Shown here: piece after piece, positions 33,025 to 42,364 of the stretch
How positions within the stretch are numbered: position 1 is the first letter of the stretch
Layout of the letters: each line of letters opens with the position of its first letter
NCBI RefSeq assembly: GCF_000264995.1
Contig: NW_006767445.1
Span: 327,255-376,202, forward strand
Length of the DNA: 48,948 nt
Direction: 5' to 3'
Origin: Punctularia strigosozonata HHB-11173 SS5
Taxonomy: Eukaryota; Basidiomycota; Agaricomycetes; Corticiales; Punctulariaceae
Program-made: the position numbers and the translations under genes
The notes under the pieces: generated by a model
The model's input: only the letters and a program-made list of their open reading frames with translations
The model's database searches: none
Told to the model about the DNA's origin: nothing

Positions 33025-33951
33025 ATGGTCTACAACGAGGCTGCAATGGACTCCCAGGTGACGCTGGGTGTCTTCGGCACATCCGCCATCACCCTCGTCG
33101 ACCCGCCGGCGCAGGGCGACGTCGTGCTCATCTTCGCGCCGGACAACATGCGCAACTCGGGGGTGCACCGCGTCGGGTCCCCGAACGAGCGCTTGTACAC
33201 CGTGCAGTCGAATCAAGACCTGACAGTGACCGAGCTGCGGGATGCGCACGGGCTCGTCGCGAAGATCGAGTATCGGACGATGCTGCCTGATCAAGTGTCG
33301 TTGCGAAGTCGCGGGTTTAAGCCCATACGGATGAGCAGCTGGTTGAAAGAAGTCGGCTCGAAGTCGTAGTACGTGCCCGCTCGTCCGTTCAATCTGCAGC
33401 ATGTTACATGATCAAAACAGCGTCGTGTTCGAGGCGAAGGGGGCGAAGTATCTCTGGAAGACGAGTCGCACGGGGCAGGTTAATGTAAGTGATCATGAAG
33501 CAACTTCGAATTCGAAGGGGAGACGCCTTACGGCGATCCGCCGAGCTGATCCTACCTGCTTCCGCTAATCCCTTCTTCCCTATGAATTTACTAGTGCTAC
33601 GGCGAGACGCCCGGAAGTTTGCAACCGATTGCGTGGTACGACTCGACGCGGTCAGGGCCACGCCAGCGCGCTCTCCAACCGACCGAAGCAGAAGCAGGCT
33701 GCGGCCACCTCCATCTGACGAACGCTGCTTCCCATGTCCAGTGAGCCTCCACGAACCTTATCACTGCTATGATATTTTCGCCCGAACATCGGTCCCCGTA
33801 CGATTGTCGTGCTGACGCTTTATGCTGAGTTGATGATGCATGTAGGGACGATCTGGTTGCTTCGCTGCTGGTGGTGCAAATGCGGGCGTGGCTGAAGCAG
33901 GACCGATGGGCCAAAGTCGGGACGGGATACGGATATAGCACGAGCATGTGA
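33025..33951 (+). CDS. DUF6593-type protein (219 aa)
   Basis: Four exons: 33025-33368, 33421-33484, 33595-33740 and 33846-33951. The protein has the pattern of mushroom-specific DUF6593 proteins: an N-terminal beta-rich part (SAITLVDPPAQGDVVLIFAP), an IEY segment after a charged turn (LVAKIEYRT), a WLK segment, FEAKGAKYLWKTSRTGQ, and a C-terminal helix (DDLVASLLVVQMRAWLKQ) ending YGYSTSM. These proteins are probably intracellular and have no known function; no signal peptide is seen. ATGs at 33025 and 33046 are both in frame, and I use the first. The frame is open further upstream but that part reads as non-protein. Confidence 0.78.
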
Positions 33952-35496
33952 ACGCATTTCGAGAGGTCTTCTCCTTCTTCAAATTGAGACTGATCTTGGT
34001 ACGTGTACCAGATTCATGGCTTGACGGTCGATTTCGACCGTAATACTCGTCCAGGGTCCTTCCTTCGATCTTCATTGAAGCTCCACTCCAAACGATTGCG
34101 ATGTTTCGCGGTAACATCACTACTACCCACGCAAGTTATAAACGTTACAGCCGGCGATTTTGCTACGAAGCTTAATCCGGCGTCGCTGCGTAGACGTTGC
34201 GTCACTTGACCCTCTCACATGGGAGTTTAGAAGTAGGAAGACGACCCGCTGCAATATAAAAGGGCGGCTGAAACGCCCGGTTCCCCCCACATTCGTCCCG
34301 TGTCAAGCAGGTGCGCTGCGTCCCGTCTCCGGACGTCACGGCAGCGCATCTTTATACGGAAGGGGCAGAACGAGCTAGACATACATTCACCCGCGAGAGA
34401 ACCGCTTTTCTCCAAGCCTCGTGGTGTACAATTGTTCTAACATAGGCGTTCCGGGACGGCATGGTTGCGGTTTTGTAACGGATGACTTGCGTGCTCGTTT
34501 CGTGAACGGATCGACGGTGGTGCTGTATGTGGTCCGACGTATGCATTAAGGTGAAAGACACTCCTGGCCGTGAGATCCCCGGCCAAACTGTCGGGCTCTG
34601 TGGGTACACAAGGTCGGATGGGCCAATGGCTCCGGAGTGAAGGTGCCTAGATCATCATAAATCAGACTTCTGAGTTTAGCCGCGGCGGCTCGCTGCCGTC
34701 GCGTATAAAACCTACAACTTTCTCTCGGCCGCCTCTCGCCATCCCGGCCAAGGGACGTCCCGTCCTCTACACCTTAACGGACGGAACGTGAGTTATCAAA
34801 CGTACCAGGAGAGAGCGTATTCGACGTGCTTGATTGTCCCTGCGGCGGATCGCATAGCCGTAGGGCGTTTCTGCACGGCCGTACATTCTGCGTTGGCGCA
34901 CCACTCACTCTGTGCGGGCTGGGCGCAGGTGACTCGATCTCGGTGGAAGATGAACAGCAACGGCGGTTCTAAATTACAGTAGCACCGCCCTCCGTGTATC
35001 TGATAGAGTACGCTTGCGGATGTTGTATAGAAAATTGCTGGCGGCCAATGTTCAGGTTGGGCTCGGAGCGGCTGGCGAATAACCAGGGTAACGAGATCTC
35101 GCAGCAGCGCGGGGGTGATGAAAACTGGTGTAAAATATTCTGCTGCAAGTTGGAAGCTCCTGTAGCGCCACAACGATGAAGTCGTCGTCTGATCATGATC
35201 GTGTTTCAGGCCAAGGAAACGGAAGGGACGGGAGGAAGGGAGATCGACCTTGCGGCTTGATCGGAGGAAGACTTCCCACGGTCAAAATGGACGGTGGCAA
35301 AAGCGTTTCTCCCGCCGCGTTTTGCCTCCGTCAGATTTCCGCTCCCCTTCGCCCCGCGCCATCCCGGCTATCAGCCCGTCCTTCTAGACCCAAGTCCCCA
35401 TTCGGTCCGCCGCCGTCGTGTTATATTAATGCCTGGCTCGCGCCGTCCTCGTTGCTGCAACCCCTCCTCTCCTTCCTCCACGTCCTCTTCCGAATC
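33952..35496. other. intergenic, 1.5 kb with two promoter-like modules
   Basis: No coding region could be supported. TATAAAA boxes at 34255-34261 and 34704-34710 are each followed by a C-rich leader, and the second by atcccggccaagggacgtcc, close to the leader of the DUF6593 gene promoter (32650-32690). They may be promoters of lost duplicates or of noncoding transcripts. The final 100 bases are the promoter of the DUF6533 gene. Confidence 0.4.
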
Positions 35497-37564
35497 ATGA
35501 GCGCGGCCGAGATCAAGGAGCTCGAGCATATTGTGTCCGTTGCGCAGGCGAGTGATCGGACGCCTACGTGCACGGTCTCCTGTGGCTCACGCGCGATGCG
35601 CTATTGCAGACATACGTAGCATGTGAGATTATCCTCCAGCTTGCCAAATTCAATGCGGGACTGAAGAGGGGCCGCTGCGCGTACAGGCACGACTAGCATC
35701 TTGGTCTGGGACTGGTTGGCGTGTCTACCGCAGGAGGTGCGCCGTCGTCTCATCGAGCCATCGGCCTGCCCGCTCAGCGCCGACTTCTCCGCATATATGC
35801 AGTACCGATACATCTGGAAATCGAGATGGACGCCCATAAAATGCCTGTACCTGATGGTGCGCTACTACACGTTCGTGGTGCTGGTCGGTGAGTGCATCGC
35901 TGGAGGTCGCGAACATGCCGTTGGGCTGACTTGCGCCACCAGTGACGGACGTCTGTGAGTCGCCCATCCGAGAACACCGCATACCATTAGGCTGAACTCA
36001 GTGTCCGCTTTCGTAACGAAGGGTTCTTCGCGAGCTGGAGCGAAGCGTGCGTGTTCCATTCACGATTCATTGGGGAGAGACAGTGCCGTGTCATCTAACT
36101 TCCCATGTCTCGCAGAGACTGCGCGCGGGACCTGCGCATATTACCGGGTATGGCCGTCCTCATCGACTTTTGCGTCGAACTTGGTGAGCGACTTGCCGGT
36201 TATTCTTGTTCTCAATTATGGGTCTGGCTAAAAATGGTACCCGCCTTGCCGTAAACCGCAAACAGTGCTCGCGCTTCGGTAAGCTACATACTCCCGTTCC
36301 CGTTGGGCTCAACGCTCTCCACACCCGCGCTCATCTCTCGCATCGTGTTTGCAGGGTCTTTGCGCTCTACGACCACGACAAGCGTATCGCCGCGCTTCTC
36401 GGCACCCTCCTCGCCGCCTTCCTCGGGGTCATGATAGCGGTCCCCATCCTCGCCTTCGACTGTGAGTGTTCTTCGAGATCCGGCCCAGATAGGGTTCACG
36501 ATGAATGCCGGGGCTCACGGCAACTCGGCTTGTCCCGCAGACACGAGGCTACCGTCATGGCCGGGTCCATGTTTAGGTGCGAGCTTGCCCTTTGTGCTAA
36601 TGTGGTCAGACGCTTACCCCGTTCGTCGCTGGTTAGTAACGGGAAAGGCGTCGATAGCCGGCCCCAAGTTCATCATTGCGTTTTACGCCGCGCCCATGTG
36701 AGTCCTCATCTCAATATATCCTTCTGGGGACGACTGGGTTTCGACCTAAGACAATTGCATGGCTGACGGGCGTGTACATTACCGTTCAGGGCGTTCGACT
36801 TCACCGTCACGGCCCTCACTCTTTATCGCGCGTTTTTCCACGTCAGCCTCAAGCACACTAGTTCATCGCTCATCAAAACCTTCATCCGCGACGGTGTATT
36901 CTACTTCCTTGCTATATCCACGCTCAATCTGTGAGTGGCATGGATCAAACTTCCACGGCCGATGATTGACGAGCCTCCATGCTACTTGTAGCATCAATGT
37001 CATCTTCTTCGTGTCCGTGCCGATTCGTCGTCAGCCGTGTGTGTTTGCATTAAGCCCGTCGTTCCTCACAGCCAAAGAAACAAATCCATACAATCCCTCA
37101 ACGCGCCCATGAGCATCCAACTCTCCACGGTCCTCTCATGTCGTCTGTAAGCCCCGCGCTCTCATTCTCATACTCACCCTTTCCTCATCCACTCACGGTG
37201 ACTATCGTCGTCCTCCCGCAGCATCCTCAACCTCCGCGCTACGCGCGACCGCCATCCGTCCGTCAAAAAGTTCAGCAGCACCCTCCAAAAATGGGTCGAC
37301 GACTTCCACATCACGCAGCCGTCGGATACGATGGCGTCGGGCATGACGCTCGCGAGCCCGATCCGCCGCCACGCGCGCGGCCCCGTCTTCGCGCGCGACC
37401 CGATCGAGACCGAGACCGCGGGCGTGATGGTGCGCTTCGAGGACGAGCTCGACCCGCCCGAGGCCGACTCGGAGCGCGGCTCGCACAGGCGAAACTCGAA
37501 AGACCGCGTGTGGGACGGGTCGACGGATACGACCGCCGGCTACGCTACGCCCGACGCGAAGTGA
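35497..37564 (+). CDS. DUF6533 multi-pass membrane protein
   Basis: Intron-rich gene for an integral membrane protein of a family abundant in Agaricomycetes. The DUF6533 core is built from small exons: MSAAEIKELEHIVSVAQ (35497-35547), a 13-nt exon (35610-35622) giving TYVA, ILVWDWLACLPQE (35687-35736) and YIWKSRWTPIKCLYLMVRYY (35803-35887). Then come VVLVVTDVC, an exon with ARDLRILPGMAVLIDFCVEL, a second 13-nt exon (36266-36278) giving VLALR, and FALYDHDKRIAALLGTLLAA. Later segments include PFVLMWSDAYPV, IIAFYAAPM, FDFTVTALTLYRAFFHVSL and the last helices, then a hydrophilic C-terminal tail with TTAGYATPDAK before the stop. About seven transmembrane helices are expected, suggesting a receptor-like topology, but the ligand or role is unknown. 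Intron 1 appears to be of the GC-AG type. Confidence 0.8.
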
Positions 37565-38138
37565 AGTGAAACTCGGACTGTCAGCTTGCCCCTCCGCCAA
37601 CCGACCGACCGACCTGCCGCACCCTCCACTGACTACGTCGACCGACCGCCCGCTCTGACATATCATCTAACGCAATCTCTTCCTGGATCAACTTCAACCC
37701 ATCAATCGCAATCCCCGCCGTTCGTAAGCTGTAGAAATCGATTCTTGTTCAGTTTTGGCTTACCGTCTGCGCTGTATATACTACTCACTACACTCTGGCA
37801 CTTGTACTGGATCTCTTCTTTTTAGTAGTACTAATCCTGCTCGCTCGTTCCCTCGTCATTATAACCTTTGTCGCAATGCTATCGGTTATGCTTTCGTTGG
37901 CGCTGTCGCTCTCGTAGCTCGCTGCACTATGTATGTACACGCTGTTGAGCGCTTGCAGCCTCTTGCAGCCACCGGCGTCGGGAATTGCCGTGTTTGTCTC
38001 GACTTTCGCGCTCGCCGCATCTTCTCGAGTGGCTCAAGCCCGAAGAGCGACATAACCACTTGGCTTGACCCTGCGCAACCCTTGTATCAGGACAAGGGAG
38101 GGGTAGACCGTCATCTCGGCCCTTGCTCGCCTTGCCGG
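37565..38138. other. intergenic, 0.57 kb
   Basis: Spacer between the DUF6533 gene and the protoporphyrinogen oxidase gene, both on the plus strand, holding the terminator of the first and promoter of the second. T-rich runs occur at 37730-37860. No gene seen. Confidence 0.5.
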
Positions 38139-40033
38139 ATGCCACCGAGCCACATCGCTGTACTTGGAGGCGGGATCTCAGGCTTATCCGCCGCGCATCA
38201 CCTCGCGCGGCGCTATCCGACAACGCTCATCACTCTCCTCGAGAAGGTCAGTATCGTACGAGGCTCGTGCCCAAATGCATCGCAGCTGATTGCGTCTTAG
38301 CCAGGACTCCCGACTTGGAGGATGGATACGCAGCGAGCGAATGCGAGTCAGCGACGGGGCGGGTAACAGCGCCAGCGTGTTGCTGGAGGTGGGGCCGAGG
38401 CATCTGAAAGCGCCGACGAGGTCGCGCTTGCATTCGGCGTACGTGCTGGAATTGGTATGTTCACCATCGCTCGGCGTCGGGAGGACGGCGTGTTGACGAA
38501 GTGTTACAGGTGAACCAGCTCGGCATAGAAGACGGCATCGTGAAAGGACCCATGCCCGGTGCTCCTGATGCCATGCAACTCGTGTCCATGCCCGCCGTCA
38601 ACGCCAACCCCTCAACCCCCGCCGAACTGATGCTGCTCCCCGACCGCTGGTCGGATCTGGACCCTTGGGAGCATCCGAGCCACCGACTCCTGATGCGCGC
38701 CGCCTTTTCCAACGTCGCCAACGGGACCCGACACCATAATTACGACCTCGGTAATCTTTCCAAGGCCGGCCGCTGGTTGAAGGGGCGCTCCGCGTCCCTC
38801 CTTGATGAAAACGTGCAACAATACCTCGAGAAGCGGTTCAAGAACCCGGTCGTGGCCGATATTCTCGGCACTGCGGTCGTGCACGGCGCCCTGGCCGCCG
38901 ACGCGCGCTTCCTCAGCGTGGCGATCGCCTTCCCCGACGTGTATCGCTTAGAGCGCCTCGGCGTCGGGAGCGTCGTGCGCGGGCTGATACACGAGCGCTC
39001 TTTCCAATATCTATTTGGATCCCGATATTCGAAGAAGCATATACCGGGCGAGCTGGCGCGGCATGGGCTCGATACCGGGGATTTACCTGAAAGGTTACAG
39101 GACACGGCCGTCTTCTCCTTCAAGCAAGGCCTCGCGACGTTGACAGATGCGTTGGAGCACGCGTTGCTCAGATGCGAGAACGTCCGTCTACTGAAAGGCG
39201 CCGCTGTGGATCACATCAAGGGTCACGGCCGGGGCGAATTCCTCGTACGTTTCTGTGCACCGTAATGGATGGGATGCAGAACCGACCTCTGACCCAACAT
39301 TTTGCCCTCTTATCAGATCGGCATAACGCCGGACAAGAAGCGGAAGCAGCCTTTCCCGCGAATGGACTCGCCTCCCGTCTCCCATCTCATCTCCACCGTC
39401 CCGATCCCCACCCTCGAGCGCCTATTCCAGAACGGGGACCGCAACCCGAACGACGGCAAGATATTCTTCCCATGGACCCAGCCCGGCTCGAATCACTTCC
39501 CTTACGCCTCCGTCGTCGTCGTCAACCTCGTCTTCCCGCCCTCCGACACGCCCCTCCACCCGCCCGGCCTCGGCTTCCTCGTACCCCGCCCGGCCAACGG
39601 CTACGACTCGCTCCCGAACCGGGGTATCCTCTCCGTCTCCTTCGACTCGCGCAACGTCGGGCCCGCGCAGGACTACGCGCTCGGCGAGAAGACGCGCGGC
39701 GAGGTGGGCTCGTCCCGGTTCACGAAGATGAGCGTCATGCTCGGCGGGCCGTTCCCGCTCACGCCCGCGCTCGTCGACCCGCCGACGGTCGTGCGGAACG
39801 TGTCGACGTACCTCGGCCGCGACCTGCCCAAGCCCGTGCTGTCGCGCGTGCACATCCTCCCGAGGTGCTTCCCGGCGTACACGCTTGGCCACAGCACGAA
39901 GGTGCAGCATGTACAGAAGGTGGCGCGCCCGGCGAAAGTGGCGGTCGTCGGCGCGGGCGTTGCGGGTGCGGACGTGGACACCTGCGTTGCGGTGGCAAGG
40001 GCCGCTGCACTTGGTAAATGGCTAGACGAGTGA
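38139..40033 (+). CDS. HEM14: protoporphyrinogen oxidase
   Basis: FAD enzyme of the inner mitochondrial membrane that oxidises protoporphyrinogen IX to protoporphyrin IX, the penultimate step of haem synthesis. The first exon gives the dinucleotide-binding GGGISGLSAAHHLARRYP and the second DSRLGGWIRSERM, as in the family. Further conserved parts are LLEVGPRHLKA, a long middle exon (VNQLGIEDGIVKGPMPG; GTAVVHGALAADARFLSV; GSRYSKKHIPGEL; VFSFKQGLATLTDALE), and after a 79-nt intron the C-terminal exon with ISTVPIPTLERLF and SVMLGGPFPL. The C terminus runs through KVAVVGAGVAGADVDTCVA to the stop. Introns were placed at EK|DSR, LEL|VNQ and EFL|IGI. The gene appears complete, with the start at the first ATG preceding the FAD motif. 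Haem from this pathway would serve P450s such as the one at 11429-13879. Confidence 0.9.
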
Positions 40034-40344
40034 TATGTATATCGCACGCTATGCTCCCGATGTGACATACTGCACTTCGCATTTTTTGTTGTTATGATGA
40101 CGTGCTCGACGATGTTCTTCCTCGCACATCGTCTGTCGACCGATTCGAACAGATCAGGAAAGAACGTCTGCGCAATTCAACGAGCCTCAAGGACGGAATA
40201 TGGTAATCATCTCAAACAGTATCACCACCGCTTGCGCGGCCCCAACGAAGGTCCCATTCAAAAATAAAAAGTTCGCGAACATAAATAAAGCCCTTCTCGC
40301 ATCGACACCCTGCTGACCCTTCGTCACGGTATCCGACGACGCGC
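40034..40344. other. intergenic, 0.3 kb
   Basis: 3' spacer between convergent genes (protoporphyrinogen oxidase and small secreted protein copy 2). No gene seen. Confidence 0.5.
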
Positions 40345-40702
40345 CTAAGCGGACGTGCTGGTTGGGATCGGCGCGGACTGAGTGTAGGTGATGATCTCCG
40401 TCGTCTGCGTCAGGTAGGGCGCGTGTTGAAGGACGGTGTTCCTGACGCGCGTCATGCTGGTATAAAACACCGAGTTAGTCTGGCGAACGTTTGATGCGTG
40501 GTGTGAGGCGGTAGACGTACGTGAACGTGCGGAGGGTCTCGAGGGCGGTGTTGGTGGTGATAGTCGTATCTGCCTGCGGGTTCTAAGAGGGGGGAGAGCG
40601 TTATGAAGTCGACCGAAGACGAAGCATGGCGTCGAGACGAACGGGGACGGCAAACGCAACGGCGGCGGAGGCCAAGATGATTGAGGCGATCTTGAGCTGC
40701 AT
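40345..40702 (-). CDS. small secreted protein, copy 2 (77 aa)
   Basis: Three exons (40643-40702, the 62-nt middle exon, and 40345-40456), phase-matched to copy 1 at 26609-26972. The signal peptide is MQLKIASIILASAAVAFAVP. The mature part starts NPQADTTITT, includes HAPYLTQTTE and TYTQSAP, and ends PTSTSA. It has no cysteine. Differences from copy 1 lie mainly in the signal peptide and the middle of exon 2, and most are conservative elsewhere. Introns are diverged in sequence but use the same donors (gttcgt, gtacgt), which supports real splicing. No known family is recognised. A TATAAAG box lies about 100 bases upstream, and a MITE-like element lies 530 bases upstream. The laccase gene follows 1.7 kb away in the opposite orientation. 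Confidence 0.85.
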
Positions 40703-40798
40703 GCTCGGCAAGGTCGATATGGATGTGGTAAGGCGAACGATGGGAAGATCTCTGCTTTCGGGGGCGAGAACTGGGCGGAAGTTCGAGCGTGTACAAGT

Positions 40799-40805
40799 CT
40801 TTATA
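40799..40805 (-). promoter_or_regulatory. TATA box of small secreted protein, copy 2
   Basis: Minus-strand TATAAAG, about 97-103 bases upstream of the ATG at 40702. The equivalent position in copy 1 is CATAAAA. Confidence 0.55.
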
Positions 40806-41233
40806 CAGGCGGACCCCCTTCTTTCGGTATTTGTGCTCTAATCGTTGAGAGCGACTTCGCGTTCCTTGGTCTCGCCTTTTGCGCGTGCTGAGCGACCCTG
40901 TGCGCCTTTGCACGGCAGCCGAAGGAGATCGCTCAAGCGCTCACCGAAGTTCGGGTCTGATGGTGTTTCAGAAGGAGATCGGGTACGAATATGAACTGCG
41001 GCGACATGATCGTCGTAGGACGGGCCAAGAAGCGCCTTACCAAAGTGGGTTTCCCGGCCCGACGCACGGAGGAGGCCGCCGCGCTGATGCGCGACGACGA
41101 CCTTGTCCTGAAGGAGCGAGGATGACTTGAGCGCCTGAGAATTTGGCCCGTCGGCATGATATGAAAGGTTACGAACCCCTGGTAAGCGCCAGCAAACCGC
41201 TGATATGAAGGTGATCCGCAGAGCGGACGCACA

Positions 41234-41356
41234 CATCAGGAAAAATCGGATTTGCTAAAAGCCTCCTAAAATGTACTAAAATGTGCTCATTTAGTAGTTT
41301 TAGAGGGTTTCGGTACCCAATAAGCGACTCTTTCGATAGTCCGATTTTTCCTGATG
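41234..41356. mobile_element. MITE-like element with 17-bp terminal inverted repeats
   Basis: 123 bp flanked by perfect 17-bp inverted termini: catcaggaaaaatcgga at 41234-41250 and its complement at 41340-41356. The interior is A+T-rich and itself imperfectly palindromic (ctcctaaaatgtactaaaatg against ctctaaaactactaaatg). No open frame and no convincing target-site duplication. The paralogous block near 27.3 kb lacks it, consistent with insertion after the duplication. Confidence 0.6.
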
Positions 41357-42287
41357 CAGATCTCGGATCAGGGTTACTGACAGAACCTGTCAGAAACCCG
41401 GATCGCGGAGCAGGAACTACAAAGTCAGGTTGAATCGCCGAGACGATGACCGCATACTTTATCGGCCGCCGGCTGGCCAGGTCGTCGTTGTCTCCGCAAA
41501 CATCAATCGACCTCTTCCCCGGACGCGCTGGACGCCGAGTCCTGTGCTTTAGTTCGGATTGCAACGGTGCCGCAGCTTCCTGCGGCGGATACAGCCCTGT
41601 CGATCCTTCCGCGCACAAACCAAAGCTGGTCCATGGCTGCATGAGCAGGATAAGATAATCAAAGACGCAAAGCTGTTACGCGTCTCTCCCGATTGATGCG
41701 GTTTGCTGTCAGGTGGAGCGAAGGTAAGTCCGCGCATCGCATCGTGCGAAAGACTGCGCAAATCGCTTCTTTCTTGTGCGTTCTCACGTTTCCTACCTCT
41801 CCCTTGAAGTCTGCACCGACGGATTGATCGGACCGTCAATTACCTCACTCCGTTCAGGGGCCTCCTCAGGCACTAGCCCAGGCCACCGAGCGATATGCGC
41901 GTCTTCGGATCACCGTCCATTGTCGTCGGCACGTCGCACTAACGCGACCCAAGCCATGCCCGTCATGCGTCCGTGTGAACGCATATGGGGCTCATGAAGA
42001 TCGGAAAGCCGAGGAAACGATTATCGCACCAGGATCGCATTCGTCACTGCAGTGGCATTGTATCTGCGGGCCGCCGTAGGGAAGCCATTGCCCTCTTCCC
42101 GCCTCCGAAGCCTTGCGAACGTCGCAACCTGCTTCTCACGTCGCGGCGGCCCCGGGTACGCGAGTCGGACCGCAGCCTGACGCCCGAGCGACTCGACGGC
42201 AAGTGCGTGATGACCCTGCGACGTTCAGGAATTGCAAAGTCCGGCGCTGCTGTTCCTATGCTGATGCCTGCAGAGATCGCCTCCAGG

Positions 42288-42294
42288 TATAAAG
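42288..42294 (+). promoter_or_regulatory. TATA box of the laccase gene
   Basis: TATAAAG, 77 bases upstream of the laccase ATG. Confidence 0.6.
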
Positions 42295-42364
42295 GGATGC
42301 GAACCGGCAGGAACTTCCAGCAGCGAGAAGTCACTCGGTTCCTCTCCCTCGAAGTTTCTCTAAG

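Larger units (their letters stand above)
40703..41890. repeat. upstream block of duplicated segment, copy 2
   Basis: Patches in the same order as in 26973-27690: gatctctg...gggcgagaactggg, tgcgcctttgcacggcagcc, gggccaagaagcgcctta, cgcatcgtgcgaaag and gcctcctcaggcactagcc. Insertions, including the element at 41234-41356, make this copy longer. Confidence 0.65.

Noticed and set aside
40345-40702. Mating pheromone precursor
   Set aside because: Basidiomycete pheromones end in a CAAX box; these proteins end PTSTSA or PTSSSA and have no cysteine.
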